61,285 nt of DNA from an uncultured Clostridia bacterium (GCA_947627725.1 CANQXE010000015.1:1-61285); one strand, 5' to 3'; positions 1-9,721 are shown, counted from the first letter of the stretch. The notes: generated by a model from the sequence alone, not told the origin. Program-made: numbers and translations.

Positions 1-31
1 TATGTCTCTTTTTTTCCCTTTTATCAAAAAA

Positions 32-68
32 ATAAATGTTGAGGATATTCCGTTACCCCAACATTTAT
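32..68. terminator. Hairpin upstream of glyS
   Basis: Inverted repeat: arm 32-44 pairs with 56-68 with one mismatch, around an 11-nt loop. The T-rich tail is better on the minus strand (T run at about 25-32 read in reverse); on the plus strand only a short AT tail follows. It probably closes a gene left of the window. Confidence 0.4.
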
Positions 69-99
69 TATAGAACCCGAATTAATCAGTAGCCTTTTA

Positions 100-128
100 T
101 TGACTTATTATTTAAAACATAGTAAAAT
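100..128 (+). promoter_or_regulatory. glyS promoter
   Basis: TTGACT at 100-105 and TAAAAT at 123-128 with a 17-bp spacer. The start codon lies about 33 nt after the likely start point, so there is no room for a T-box leader, although glyS is often T-box controlled in Firmicutes. Confidence 0.65.
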
Positions 129-167
129 GATAAAAGTAACAAAGCATTCTATCGGAGGTTTAATTAT

Positions 168-1547
168 ATGCTTAATACTGAAAAAACAATGGATAAAATT
201 GTTGCGCTTTGCAAGGGCAGAGGCTTTATTTTTCCCGGAAGTGATATTTACGGAGGTCTTGCCAATACATGGGATTACGGTCCGCTCGGCACAAGGCTTA
301 AAAATAATGTCAAGGATACCTGGAGAAAAAGATTTATTCAGGAGAGAAAAAACAGCTACGAAGTAGATGCCGATATACTTATGCATCCGCGTGTGTGGGA
401 AGCAAGCGGTCACGTCGCATCATTTTCAGATCCCCTTTTAGACTGCAAGGAATGTAAAATGCGCCACAGAGCGGATAATCTTATTGACAATTTTAATCCC
501 GACGCTCATGCTGACGGTATGACGAAGGAGGAAATGTTTCAGTACATCAAGGATAACAGCATTCCCTGTCCTAACTGCGGCAAGCATAATTTTACCGATA
601 TAAGGGAATTTAACCTTATGTTTCAGACATATAGGGGTGTTACAAACGACAGTAAGAGCATTATTTATCTCCGCCCTGAGAACGCGCAGGGTGAGTATGT
701 AAATTATATTAATGTTCAGCGCACGATGAGGGCAAAGCTTCCGTTCAGTATCGGACAGATAGGAAAGGCATTCAGAAACGAGATTACTCCGGGCAACTTT
801 ACTTTCAGAACAATAGAGTTTGAGCAAATGGAATTTCAGACCTTCTGCAAAGAGGGAACGGATACGGAGCTTTATGATTATTTTAAAGAATACGGTAAAA
901 AATATTTTGAGGATTTAGGTATTCAAGCCGAGCATCTTCGTTTTCATGACCACGAAAAGCTTGCTCATTATGCAAAGGCGGCGTGTGATATTGAATTTCT
1001 TTTCCCGTTCGGCTGGGGAGAAATCAACGGTACGCATAACAGAACCGATTTTGACCTTACAAGACATCAGGAATACAGCGGTCAGAAAATGGAATATCTC
1101 GACCCTGTTACCAACGAAAAATATATTCCGTATATTATTGAGTCAACCTATGGTCTTGACAGAACTGTATTGGCTCTGCTGTGCGAGGCATATGATGAAG
1201 AGGTTATTGACGCTGAGAAAAATGATACAAGAGTTGTTCTTCATCTCAGCCCTGTTATAGCTCCGTATAAAGCGGCGGTTTTACCGTTATCCAAAAAGCT
1301 GTCTGATAAGGCTATAGCTGTTTGTGAAGAACTGAGCAAAAAGTTTATGACCGATTTTGACGAAACAGGCTCAATCGGCAAAAGATACCGCCGTCAGGAT
1401 GAAATCGGCACACCGTATTGTATCACCTATGATTTTGAGTCGGAGGAGGACGGATGTGTAACAGTCCGCGACCGAGACACAATGGAGCAGGTGAGAATAC
1501 CGATTGAAAATATTGCCTCATTTATTGAGGAAAAGCTTGTATTTTAA
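168..1547 (+). CDS. glyS: Glycyl-tRNA synthetase, single-chain type
   Basis: Charges tRNA-Gly with glycine in the cytoplasm. At 459 aa it is the homodimeric class II form, not the alpha2beta2 form. Visible features are the N-terminal [14 protein letters not shown] region, two Cys pairs (CKEC and CPNC) that could bind zinc, the class II motif with [22 protein letters not shown], and a C-terminal anticodon-binding domain from about residue 360. SD GGAGG at 154-158 lies 9 nt before the ATG. The DUF975 gene follows within 26 nt with no terminator between, so the two are probably cotranscribed. Confidence 0.96.
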   Translation: MLNTEKTMDKIVALCKGRGFIFPGSDIYGGLANTWDYGPLGTRLKNNVKDTWRKRFIQERKNSYEVDADILMHPRVWEASGHVASFSDPLLDCKECKMRHRADNLIDNFNPDAHADGMTKEEMFQYIKDNSIPCPNCGKHNFTDIREFNLMFQTYRGVTNDSKSIIYLRPENAQGEYVNYINVQRTMRAKLPFSIGQIGKAFRNEITPGNFTFRTIEFEQMEFQTFCKEGTDTELYDYFKEYGKKYFEDLGIQAEHLRFHDHEKLAHYAKAACDIEFLFPFGWGEINGTHNRTDFDLTRHQEYSGQKMEYLDPVTNEKYIPYIIESTYGLDRTVLALLCEAYDEEVIDAEKNDTRVVLHLSPVIAPYKAAVLPLSKKLSDKAIAVCEELSKKFMTDFDETGSIGKRYRRQDEIGTPYCITYDFESEEDGCVTVRDRDTMEQVRIPIENIASFIEEKLVF

Positions 1548-1573
1548 TTTTTGATGAAAAGGGAGTGCGTTTT

Positions 1574-2896
1574 ATGAATAAAATCAACAGGTCACTCGTT
1601 AAATCTCAGGCTCGCCGGATAATTAAGGGTAAGGTATTTTATTTATTCATAATTACCTTTGTGGTTTCTGTTCTTACAGGCGGTATTTCTGTTACATTCA
1701 GCATTGTGAATGAAATTAACAGTATTCATCATTACCGTAACAGCCTGCCTGATAATAATTATGATGATTTTGATGATTATTTTGATTATAATTACGACTA
1801 TGATAATGACGATGACGATTTCTATTACGACGGGGATAATCCGATTGAAAGCTTTGAGTTCAATTCAAAAACTGCCGATAACAGCAATTCAAAAGTTATA
1901 GGAGACGGCGCACCTGCGACAATTACGATCGTAAATCCGTTTGCTTTTGCTAGCGTTGGTATGCTTTCAAATATTATCACTTTGGTTTTCATACCTCTTT
2001 CCGTAACGCTTGCGGGAATGTATATTTTACTTATCAGAAAAAATGCTAACGAGCGTTTTAAATTCGGTGACGAATTTACTGCTATATTCAAAAACACCTT
2101 TAACGATACGTTTTTAAAAAAGTTTGTTTTAATAATTTTAATCGGCTTGCTGACATTTGCCCTTACACTGCTGTTTATTATTCCGGGTATCATATTCACC
2201 TACAGCGCATACTTCTCACTCCAGATTATGTATGATTATCCGAATCTTAAGCCGAGCGAGGCAATTAAGCTGTCAAAGAAAATAATCAGGGGTAACCGTA
2301 CAGAACTGTTTGTTTTTGACCTCAGCTTTATTCCGTGGTATCTGCTTACGGCAATTACCTTAGGCTTAGCAGGTATCTATGTTGTGCCGTATATTGAAAC
2401 CGCAAAGGCTCTCTTTTATGAAAATTTCCGTTTAAGAGCGCTTGCCGAAGGCAGAATTACCGAGGATGATTTTCTTTCCGAAGAAGAGCGGATTATGAAA
2501 TATAACGGCTTTAATACAAATAATACTTATCAGCAGAATTATTATACTTCTGATAATAACACACAGCAAACGCAGTATCAGCCATATCAAACGCCTGAAC
2601 AGAATTTTGTAAATAACAACGGAACATTTTACAATCCGGATTTCAGTTCTGCCGAACAGTATCCTACGTATACTCCGCCTGTTCAGCCAAACCGGCAGGG
2701 CGGTTACTATTACGCACCGCAGCAGCCTGCGCAGAATGAACAGCCTTCTCAGCAGGATGAAACTCATTATTATAATCCCGAAGCACCGAAATATCCTTCT
2801 GAACAAAATCAAGAGGAGCCGTCAGTCAGCGATAATCCTCATACAGAGGAATTTAACAACAACACTGATAAGACAGATAATGATATTAATGAATAA
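1574..2896 (+). CDS. DUF975 family integral membrane protein with acidic loop and long polar tail
   Basis: Function unknown. The membrane core around residues 120-270 matches the DUF975 pattern I know (IIPGIIFTYSAYFS, PNLKPSEAIKLSKKIIRGN, LFVFDLSFIPWY, then VPYIETAKALFYE). An in-frame GTG at 1565 is possible, but GGGAG at 1561-1565 is itself the SD for ATG 1574, so I use 1574 (440 aa). Two oddities: between TM1 and TM2 is an Asp/Tyr-rich segment of about 30 residues, probably extracytoplasmic, and the last 130 residues form a Gln/Asn/Pro/Tyr-rich tail that looks disordered. It sits behind glyS and ends at a strong terminator. Confidence 0.85.
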   Translation: MNKINRSLVKSQARRIIKGKVFYLFIITFVVSVLTGGISVTFSIVNEINSIHHYRNSLPDNNYDDFDDYFDYNYDYDNDDDDFYYDGDNPIESFEFNSKTADNSNSKVIGDGAPATITIVNPFAFASVGMLSNIITLVFIPLSVTLAGMYILLIRKNANERFKFGDEFTAIFKNTFNDTFLKKFVLIILIGLLTFALTLLFIIPGIIFTYSAYFSLQIMYDYPNLKPSEAIKLSKKIIRGNRTELFVFDLSFIPWYLLTAITLGLAGIYVVPYIETAKALFYENFRLRALAEGRITEDDFLSEEERIMKYNGFNTNNTYQQNYYTSDNNTQQTQYQPYQTPEQNFVNNNGTFYNPDFSSAEQYPTYTPPVQPNRQGGYYYAPQQPAQNEQPSQQDETHYYNPEAPKYPSEQNQEEPSVSDNPHTEEFNNNTDKTDNDINE

Positions 2897-2898
2897 AA

Positions 2899-2934
2899 AA
2901 ACTGTCCCGAAAAATTTTTCGGGACAGTTTTTTT
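2899..2934. terminator. Bidirectional terminator between convergent genes
   Basis: A perfect 28-bp palindrome at 2901-2928 (ACTGTCCCGAAAAA mirrored) with T runs on both sides. It ends the glyS-DUF975 unit on plus and the small-gene unit on minus. The stop codon of the 85-aa minus gene overlaps its T run. Confidence 0.9.
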
Positions 2935-3190
2935 ACAGCTTGTTTTCCTCTTGGTATTCCTTTGAAAATTCTGTATTGAGCTTGTCGGGAATCGGTACGC
3001 CCATTTCCGTCTTATCGTCAGGCTGTACAGTGGGATTGGATACCCAGCTTCCGTATTTATTTGTGAGTGTGGGATCAAGCTCATATTTATCCTTGTAGCT
3101 TTTCCTTTTTTTGTGAGTATCAGCAGGCACATTATAGTTATTTAAGCTGTTGATGGTTTGTTGCGGTTTTTCTTTTTTATTCCTGCTCAT
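2933..3190 (-). CDS. Small hypothetical protein, 85 aa
   Basis: Not recognised. Highly charged and polar (KKEKPQQ, HKKRKSYKDKYELD), no membrane segment or signal peptide, with a short conserved-looking middle (NKYGSWVSNPTVQPDD). Its ATG lies inside the end of the upstream 52-aa gene (14-nt overlap in another frame), so translation is probably coupled. It ends in the bidirectional terminator. Confidence 0.6.
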   Translation of the reverse strand: MSRNKKEKPQQTINSLNNYNVPADTHKKRKSYKDKYELDPTLTNKYGSWVSNPTVQPDDKTEMGVPIPDKLNTEFSKEYQEENKL

Positions 3191-3335
3191 TATCGGTTGT
3201 ACCCTTTACAATTGCTTTTAAATCGTCAAGTGAATTGATTTTTGCACCGCTTTGAATAATAGTTTCCTGAAGAATTTCAGGGAGTGAATTAAAATAATCC
3301 TGCATCTGCGGTGAAAAGTTGAACATATCAGGCAT
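3177..3335 (-). CDS. Small hypothetical protein, 52 aa
   Basis: The reading frame begins MPDMFNFSPQMQDYFNSLPE and ends TTDNEQE. Support as a real gene: SD AGGAG at 3344-3348 in reverse, 8 nt before the ATG, and a 14-nt overlap with the next small gene. The LPE-x-LQET-x-QSG stretch resembles short clostridial proteins I have seen without a named function (recall only). The SD is inside the 3' arm of the terminator-like hairpin that follows hemW, so initiation may depend on that hairpin opening. Confidence 0.6.
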   Translation of the reverse strand: MPDMFNFSPQMQDYFNSLPEILQETIIQSGAKINSLDDLKAIVKGTTDNEQE

Positions 3336-3338
3336 AAT

Positions 3339-3379
3339 AAAAACTCCTTTCAAATCTATTATGTGCGAAAGGAGTTTTT
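3339..3379 (-). terminator. Terminator after hemW, overlapping the SD of the next gene
   Basis: 13-bp perfect arms at 3339-3351 and 3367-3379 with a 15-nt loop; read on minus the second arm ends in TTTTTATT. It lies 14 nt past the hemW stop codon. The second arm contains the SD of the 52-aa gene. Confidence 0.8.
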
Positions 3380-3392
3380 TTATTAGGATTTT

Positions 3393-4418
3393 TTAAATTA
3401 ATTCGCTGATTATATAATTTGAAACAAGCATACCCTGAAGTGTAAGCGAAACGGATTTGTCTGTTTCATTCATCAGCCCCGCCTTTATATACTGACTGTA
3501 ATCTTTTTTAATCAGCGATTTGTCAATGCCTCTGTTTAGTCTCAGACCGAGCATTATTTTTTCTTCGTCCGTTTTTCCTGTTCCGTCATTAATGATATTG
3601 AAATTTTTATCATAGTAAAATCGTCTGCCGTTCCATAGTGAGTGTGCGGACGCGCCGATACCGAGGTATTCTTCAAGCTCCCAGTATTTAAGATTATGCC
3701 TGCTTTCAAATCCCGGCTTTGAAAAATTACTGATTTCATACTGTCCGAAGCCGAGCTTGCTTAAAGCGTTAATTGTTTTAAGATACATATCGCAGACAGT
3801 GTCTTCGTCGGGGAGCTTCAGTCTTTCTTTCATTTCAAAGAATCTTGTGTTTTTCTCAATTTTAAGCATATACGCGCTTATATGCGTGACGTTCATTTTG
3901 TCAATAAATTCAAATGTTTCATCAAGGCTTTCAATTGTTTGTTTCGGTGTGCCGAGCATAATATCAAGGCTGATATTTGTTATGCCTGCTTTTTTTGCGC
4001 CCGATACCGCATTTGCAATTTCAGCCTGTCCTGCGGCTCTGCCAAGCGCGAAACGCTCCTCATTTCTTGCGCTCTGCATACCGAGACTTATCCTGTTAAT
4101 TCCAAAGCCCGCATAATCCTCAAAGAGCCTTTCGGTGACAGATGACGGATTACATTCAACGGTAATTTCACAATCGTCGGAAATTTCAAACCGGGCTTTT
4201 GCCGAATCAATTATATCTCCTATCAGTCTGCTTTCCATAATGGACGGCGTTCCCCCGCCGAAATATATTGTGTCAAACGAGCCGTCATATTTTTTTATCT
4301 CGTCAAGCAGTCTTTTTACATATTGTTCAGCAAGCGTATTTTCGTATTTAACGCTGTAAAAATCGCAGTAAGGACACCTGGAACGGCAAAAAGGAATGTG
4401 AAAATATAAACCGTTCAT
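3393..4418 (-). CDS. hemW: HemW-like radical SAM protein (heme chaperone family)
   Basis: 341 aa, related to oxygen-independent coproporphyrinogen oxidase but with the HemW-type motif C11-x3-C15-x2-C18-D-F, which binds the 4Fe-4S cluster. GGGTPS follows near residue 55. HemW proteins bind heme and are thought to deliver it to apoproteins; the enzyme HemN has a different Cys pattern (CxxxCxxCxC). Last gene of the gltX-glnS-typA-hemW run, starting 25 nt after typA. Whether this anaerobe uses heme cannot be told from the window. Confidence 0.85.
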   Translation of the reverse strand: MNGLYFHIPFCRSRCPYCDFYSVKYENTLAEQYVKRLLDEIKKYDGSFDTIYFGGGTPSIMESRLIGDIIDSAKARFEISDDCEITVECNPSSVTERLFEDYAGFGINRISLGMQSARNEERFALGRAAGQAEIANAVSGAKKAGITNISLDIMLGTPKQTIESLDETFEFIDKMNVTHISAYMLKIEKNTRFFEMKERLKLPDEDTVCDMYLKTINALSKLGFGQYEISNFSKPGFESRHNLKYWELEEYLGIGASAHSLWNGRRFYYDKNFNIINDGTGKTDEEKIMLGLRLNRGIDKSLIKKDYSQYIKAGLMNETDKSVSLTLQGMLVSNYIISELI

Positions 4419-4443
4419 ATAATCACACCCCTTTTATCTTAAA

Positions 4444-6276
4444 TTATTTTTTTCTGCTTTCAGCCTTAAGTCTTAACGATTTATCAAGAATCGTTTTTCT
4501 CAGCCTTATTGATTTCGGTGTTACCTCTAAAAGCTCATCATCCGCGAGAAATTCCATACTCTGTTCAAGTGAAAGAACAGTCGGCGGTACGAGCTTGAGC
4601 GCTTCGTCAGAGCCGCTTGCACGCGTGTTGGTAACGTGCTTTTTCTTGCATACATTGCAGACAATATCCTCGTCCTTTGCGCATTCGCCTACTATCATAC
4701 CCTCGTAAACCTCAACACCCGGTCCGACAAAAAGCCTGCCCCTGTCCTGCGTGTTCCAAAGTCCGTAGCCTGTGGTTGTTCCTGTTTCGTGAACAACAAT
4801 TGAGCCTCTGCTCCTTGCGGCGATATCGCCCTTGTATTCCTCATAGCCAGCAAAAAGCTGGTTCATAATTCCGTTTCCGTTTGTGTCGGTAAGAAATTCA
4901 CTTCGGTAGCCGATAAGTCCGCGTGACGGAATTTTGATTTCAAGGTGGGTCATTCCTGTTGAGCGTGTGTCCATATTATCAATTTCGCCTTTGCGTGAAC
5001 ATAGCTTTTCCATAACAATGCCTACATATTCTTCGGGCACTTCGATAATTGCAAGCTCAACAGGCTCAAGCGTTCTGCCGTCCTTGTCCTTCTTTAGAAT
5101 TACCTGCGGACGGGAAACCTGAAATTCATAATTTTCTCTCCTCATAGTTTCAATAAGAATTGACAGGTGAAGCTCACCTCTGCCCGATACCTTAAAGGTA
5201 TCCATAGAGTCTGTTTCCTCAACTCTCATTGAAACATTGGTTTCAACCTCTTTGAACAGTCTGTCACGAAGATTTCTCGAGGTGACATATTTTCCCTCTC
5301 TGCCCGCAAAAGGCGAGTCGTTTACAATAAAGTTCATTGAAATTGTTGGCTCGTCAATTTTTACAAATTCAAGCGGCTCAATACATTCAGGGTCGCAGGC
5401 GGTTTCACCGATATTAAGATCCGCAATACCTGCTACGCATATAAGGTCGCCGAATTTTGCTTCCCTGCATTCAATTCTTTTCAGTCCCTCGAATTGATAC
5501 ATTCTGGAAAATTTAACATTTTCCTGTGTTTTGTCCTGCTTGCAGAGGACATACGGCGTGTTTACCTTAACAGTACCTCTTTCAACACGTCCTACACCTA
5601 TACGTCCGACATAATCATCGTATTCAAGAGATGAAAACAGAATCTGCGCGGGTCCGTCCATATCACCTTCGGGTGACGGAATATACTCTAATATTGCGTC
5701 GAGGAGCGGTCTCATATCACCCTCGCGTGTATTGGGGTCAAGGCTTGAGTAACCGTTTCTCGCTGACGCGTAGACAACGGGAAACTCAATTTGCTCATCA
5801 TCCGCGCCAAGCTCGATAAACAGGTCAAGGACCTCGTCAACCACCTCTTCAGGTCTTGCGCCCTCACGGTCAACCTTATTTACAACAACAAGCGGTTTTT
5901 TATGTAGAGCCAGAGCTTTTTTCAGCACAAAGCGGGTTTGAGGCATACAGCCCTCAAACGCGTCAACAAGGAGAAGCACACCGTCAACCATAGTCAGAAT
6001 ACGCTCAACCTCACCGCCGAAATCAGCGTGGCCGGGAGTGTCAACAATATTGATTTTTGTATTCTTGTAATGAATGGAGGTGTTTTTTGAAAGTATTGTT
6101 ATACCTCGCTCTCTCTCCAAATCATTGGAGTCCATTACTCTTTCCGCAACCTCCTCGTTATCACGGAAAATACCGCTCTGATGAAGCATTTCATCGACAA
6201 GCGTCGTTTTTCCGTGGTCAACGTGGGCGATAATTGCTATATTTTTTATATCATTTCTTATACTCAAATTAATCAC
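4444..6276 (-). CDS. typA: Ribosome-associated GTPase TypA/BipA
   Basis: 610 aa, EF-G-like translational GTPase tied to stress adaptation and large-subunit assembly. Seen: P-loop AHVDHGKT at residues 17-24, switch region [18 protein letters not shown], then the beta-barrel and two alpha/beta domains, and the TypA-type C-terminus with the [20 protein letters not shown] stretch. Length is normal for the family. It follows glnS at 23 nt on the same strand. Confidence 0.96.
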   Translation of the reverse strand: MINLSIRNDIKNIAIIAHVDHGKTTLVDEMLHQSGIFRDNEEVAERVMDSNDLERERGITILSKNTSIHYKNTKINIVDTPGHADFGGEVERILTMVDGVLLLVDAFEGCMPQTRFVLKKALALHKKPLVVVNKVDREGARPEEVVDEVLDLFIELGADDEQIEFPVVYASARNGYSSLDPNTREGDMRPLLDAILEYIPSPEGDMDGPAQILFSSLEYDDYVGRIGVGRVERGTVKVNTPYVLCKQDKTQENVKFSRMYQFEGLKRIECREAKFGDLICVAGIADLNIGETACDPECIEPLEFVKIDEPTISMNFIVNDSPFAGREGKYVTSRNLRDRLFKEVETNVSMRVEETDSMDTFKVSGRGELHLSILIETMRRENYEFQVSRPQVILKKDKDGRTLEPVELAIIEVPEEYVGIVMEKLCSRKGEIDNMDTRSTGMTHLEIKIPSRGLIGYRSEFLTDTNGNGIMNQLFAGYEEYKGDIAARSRGSIVVHETGTTTGYGLWNTQDRGRLFVGPGVEVYEGMIVGECAKDEDIVCNVCKKKHVTNTRASGSDEALKLVPPTVLSLEQSMEFLADDELLEVTPKSIRLRKTILDKSLRLKAESRKK

Positions 6277-6299
6277 CTGATTTACCGAAATATTTGATA

Positions 6300-7991
6300 T
6301 CAGCCCTGTTTTGCAATTTTAAATCCGTCACGAAGGGCAACGGTTCTGTTGAATACGGGCATATCGTCTGTTGAATCCTTGTCTTTGCAGAAATAACCAT
6401 TTCTCATAAACTGATATCTTGCGCCTATCTTGCAGTCGGCAAGCGCTTTTTCAACATACCCGTCCGCAATGACAAGTGAATGCGGGTTAAGGTTATCCTC
6501 AAAGGAGCTGACCCCGTCCTCATTGCTCGGATTTTCAACATTAAACAGTCTGTCATAAAGCCTGATTTGAGCAGGGCAGTTGTCCTTTGCCGATACCCAG
6601 TGTATTGTACCCTTAACCTTTCTTCCGTCCGGAGCGTCGCCCCCAAGCGTTTCGGGGTCATAGGTGCAGTGAACACGGTACACCTCGCCGTTTTCGTCAA
6701 GGTCATAGCCGGTGCAGGTGACAAAGTACGCCTTGTAAAGCCGTACCTCGTTGCCAACAAAAAGACGTCTGTATTTCTTAATCGGCTCAATCATAAAGTC
6801 GTTTTTCTCAATCCACAGTTCTTTTGAAAACGGCATCATTCTTGAGCCGTATTCGGGATGGTCGGGATGGTATTCACATTCAATATCCTCTGTTTTGTCA
6901 TCGGGATAATTGTCAATTACAAGCTTAATCGGGTCAATAACAGCCATTGCTCTTGGCGAATTTGCGCCGAGATTATCGCGAACACAGGCTTCAAGAAGAG
7001 CAAAGTCAATGACGCTGTATGCCTTTGAAACACCTATTCTTTCGCAGAAATCACGTATAGCCTCAGCAGGATAGCCTCTTCTTCTCATACCGCTTAGAGT
7101 AGCCATTCTCGGATCGTCCCAGCCTGATACAATATTATCCTCAACGAGCTTGAGGCACTTTCTCTTTGATGTGAGCGTGTAGTTGAGATTCATTCTTGCA
7201 AACTCAATCTGGCGCGGTTTTTCCCACTCTATAAGTTCATTTACAAACCAATCGTAAAGCGGTCTGTGATTTTCAAATTCAAGTGAGCAGAGCGAATGAG
7301 TTACACGCTCATATGCGTCTGAAAGCGGGTGGGCAAAATCATACATAGGATATACGCACCATTTATCGCCTGTTCTGTGATGATGCGCATACATAATTCT
7401 GTAAATAATAGGGTCACGCATATTGAGGTTAGGCGACGCCATATCTATCTTTGCTCTTAATACCATTGAGCCTTCAGGAAATTCACCGTTTGTCATTCTT
7501 TTGAATAAATCAAGGTTTTCCTCAACGCTCCTGTCTCTGTACGGAGAATTTTTGCCCGGCTCCGTAAGCGTACCCCTGTATTCTCTCTGCTGTTCGGGCG
7601 TAAGCTCACAGACAAAAGCCTTGCCTTTTTTTATCAGCTTGACTGCGCATTCATAGAGAAAATCAAAGTAGTCGGACGCATAGTAAACATTGTCCCAGTC
7701 AAAGCCGAGCCACTTAATGTCCTCCATAATTGCGTCGACATATTCCGTATCCTCTTTTGTTGGATTTGTATCGTCAAGTCTGAGGTTGCAGACGCCGTTA
7801 TATTTGTTTTTAACGCCGAAGTTGATGCATATAGCCTTTGCGTGACCTATGTGCAGATAGCCGTTCGGCTCGGGAGGAAAACGCGTCTGAATTTTGCTGT
7901 ATATGCCCTCTTCAAGATCCTTGTCTATAAAATCGTGTATAAAATTTGAATTTTTGATTTCCTCGTCATTATTAATAATTTCAGCCATCAT
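6300..7991 (-). CDS. glnS: Glutaminyl-tRNA synthetase
   Basis: 563 aa class I synthetase for Gln-tRNA. HIGH motif exact at residues 47-50 (GYLHIGH), preceded by the GlnRS-type FPPEPNG; a KMSKS-like loop reads LTSKRK. Direct GlnRS is patchy in Clostridia, many of which use GatCAB. Two ATGs lie in tandem at 7991 and 7988; the first overlaps the gltX stop (ATGA), the second is better spaced from SD GAGGAGG. Coupled translation with gltX is likely. Confidence 0.95.
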   Translation of the reverse strand: MMAEIINNDEEIKNSNFIHDFIDKDLEEGIYSKIQTRFPPEPNGYLHIGHAKAICINFGVKNKYNGVCNLRLDDTNPTKEDTEYVDAIMEDIKWLGFDWDNVYYASDYFDFLYECAVKLIKKGKAFVCELTPEQQREYRGTLTEPGKNSPYRDRSVEENLDLFKRMTNGEFPEGSMVLRAKIDMASPNLNMRDPIIYRIMYAHHHRTGDKWCVYPMYDFAHPLSDAYERVTHSLCSLEFENHRPLYDWFVNELIEWEKPRQIEFARMNLNYTLTSKRKCLKLVEDNIVSGWDDPRMATLSGMRRRGYPAEAIRDFCERIGVSKAYSVIDFALLEACVRDNLGANSPRAMAVIDPIKLVIDNYPDDKTEDIECEYHPDHPEYGSRMMPFSKELWIEKNDFMIEPIKKYRRLFVGNEVRLYKAYFVTCTGYDLDENGEVYRVHCTYDPETLGGDAPDGRKVKGTIHWVSAKDNCPAQIRLYDRLFNVENPSNEDGVSSFEDNLNPHSLVIADGYVEKALADCKIGARYQFMRNGYFCKDKDSTDDMPVFNRTVALRDGFKIAKQG

Positions 7992-9649
7992 TTTACCTCC
8001 TCGTAGTATGTGATTGCTTTTTCAATTCTGCTTATCACTCTTTCCTTGCCAAGCAGAGACGTGATTGCGTAAAGGTCGGGAGTATTTGTTCTGCCCGTAA
8101 GCGCAACGCGGATTACTGTTGATACATCGCCGACATGACCTGCAAACGCATCGGGATTCTGCTTGAATTCCTTTACATTCGGCGTACAACCCACAGGCTC
8201 GCAGATTTCCTTTATTTTGTTAAACCAGGTGTCCTTGTCATCGTTTACGTCAACAATATCTTTATAAAGTGTTAATACCTTAACCGCAAGCTCAGGAGAC
8301 GCGTTGCCCGAAAGGTCATAATTTTCTTCAAATGTTTCGTCATACATATAGCTGATGTAGTCGGGAATATCGGACCACTTTGCTATATCCTTTCTCGGCT
8401 TTTTGTTGCCTCTGTCAATGTTTAGAACGGCGGTGGCGTAGGACTTGTCCTTTTCATATAATTTCGCAAGTTCGGTATTGTATTCTTTCGCCCATTCATA
8501 TGAAAGCGCAAAAACCTCGTCAGCACGCATTGTACTGATAATATTTTTTGAAACGTCTGTGAGCTTTGCAATATCAAACAGTGCGCCTGAAACGGACATT
8601 TTTTTAAGATTAAACGGGAAAGTGTTTATGTCAGCGTCCTTATTTGCCCTGCGCCAGTCCTCAAAGTTAGAGTTCATAATTGTCATCATATATTCATTTA
8701 CCGATGCGCACGGGAAGCCCTCCTGCTTGTAATATGTAACGGCAGCCTCCGGGTCCTTACGCTTTGACAACTTACGTTTTCCCTCATTTTCTTCTTTCAT
8801 AATCGGTGCAATGTGCGCGTATTTAACAGGCTTGAAACCGAGCACACGGAAAAGCTGAAGATGAAGCGGAACCGACGCAATCCATTCGTCGCCGCGTGTA
8901 ACGTGGGTTGTGCGCATAAGGTGGTCGTCAATTACATGTGCAAAATGATATGTGGGTATGCCGTCTGTTTTTAAAAGAACAACATCAATAATATTTTCCG
9001 GCATTTCTATTTTGCCCTTAATCATATCGTCAAAAAAGCACTTTTTATTAATATCACCCGGTGATTTGAGCCGTAACGTCCAGGTTTTACCTTCATTGAG
9101 CTTATTTTCTATTTCATCAAGTGAAAGGTCACGGCACTTTGCATATTTGCCGTAATATCCCTTAACAGGTTCATTTTCCTGCTCGGCTCTGATTTCGTCA
9201 AGCTCCTCAGCCGAGCAGAAGCAGGGGTACGCAAGCCCCTGTTCAACAAGATACTTTGCATAGGTATGGTAAATTTCTCTGCGCTGACTTTGTACATAAG
9301 GTCCGTAATCACCCTTTTGTGAGCCGTCTGTCATAACGCCCTCGTCAGCGGTTACGCCATATGCCTTTAACCCCTCAAGCATAACCTCAATAGCGCCGTC
9401 AATTTTTCTCTTTTGGTCGGTATCCTCAACCCTGACGTAAAAAATCCCGTCCGTTGATTTGGCTGTTTTATAAGCCGCCATACCCGTAAAAAGGTTACCG
9501 AAATGGAGAAAGCCTGTCGGACTTGGAGCAAGTCTTGTAACTCTCGCGCCCTCCTTCAGCTTTCTTGCCGGATAAAGGTTTTCATAATATTCAGGTGTCT
9601 TGTCCACATTTGGGAAAAGCAGGTCCGCAAGTTTGATAAAATCTTTCAT
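7988..9649 (-). CDS. gltX: Glutamyl-tRNA synthetase
   Basis: 553 aa class I synthetase. The HIGH-type motif appears as PSPTGFLHFGN, the KMSKS-type as KLSKRKD. The frame is open 20 codons further upstream, but AGGTG 7 nt before ATG 9649 and family alignment (MKDFIKLADLLF start) decide for 9649. It is about 70 aa longer than common bacterial GltX. The glnS start overlaps its stop. The pair would charge Glu and Gln separately. Confidence 0.93.
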   Translation of the reverse strand: MKDFIKLADLLFPNVDKTPEYYENLYPARKLKEGARVTRLAPSPTGFLHFGNLFTGMAAYKTAKSTDGIFYVRVEDTDQKRKIDGAIEVMLEGLKAYGVTADEGVMTDGSQKGDYGPYVQSQRREIYHTYAKYLVEQGLAYPCFCSAEELDEIRAEQENEPVKGYYGKYAKCRDLSLDEIENKLNEGKTWTLRLKSPGDINKKCFFDDMIKGKIEMPENIIDVVLLKTDGIPTYHFAHVIDDHLMRTTHVTRGDEWIASVPLHLQLFRVLGFKPVKYAHIAPIMKEENEGKRKLSKRKDPEAAVTYYKQEGFPCASVNEYMMTIMNSNFEDWRRANKDADINTFPFNLKKMSVSGALFDIAKLTDVSKNIISTMRADEVFALSYEWAKEYNTELAKLYEKDKSYATAVLNIDRGNKKPRKDIAKWSDIPDYISYMYDETFEENYDLSGNASPELAVKVLTLYKDIVDVNDDKDTWFNKIKEICEPVGCTPNVKEFKQNPDAFAGHVGDVSTVIRVALTGRTNTPDLYAITSLLGKERVISRIEKAITYYEEVK

Positions 9650-9670
9650 ATTTTCACCTATGTCTGTAAA

Positions 9671-9709
9671 ATTACATAATATTATCGCACAGATTATGTA
9701 ATTAATCAA
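9671..9709 (-). promoter_or_regulatory. gltX operon promoter with overlapping inverted repeat
   Basis: On minus, TTGATT (9704-9709) and GATAAT (9681-9686) with a 17-bp spacer. A perfect 10-bp inverted repeat, ATTACATAAT (9671-9680) and ATTATGTAAT (9693-9702) with a 12-bp gap, brackets the -10 box. It looks like a repressor operator or an RNA hairpin; the binding factor is unknown. Confidence 0.6.
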
Positions 9710-9721
9710 TATTAATTTTTG

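Noticed and set aside
60-167. T-box leader for glyS, and likewise for asnB (12862-12950), gltX and hisS
   Set aside because: The spaces between promoter or preceding gene and the start codon are too short (33-95 nt) for a T-box of about 200 nt, and no T-box sequence (TGGNACCGCG) is seen.
2432-2812. Minus-strand 126-aa hydrophobic frame over the DUF975 tail
   Set aside because: It mirrors the Gln/Asn/Tyr-rich codons of the plus gene, and such mirrors always look hydrophobic.
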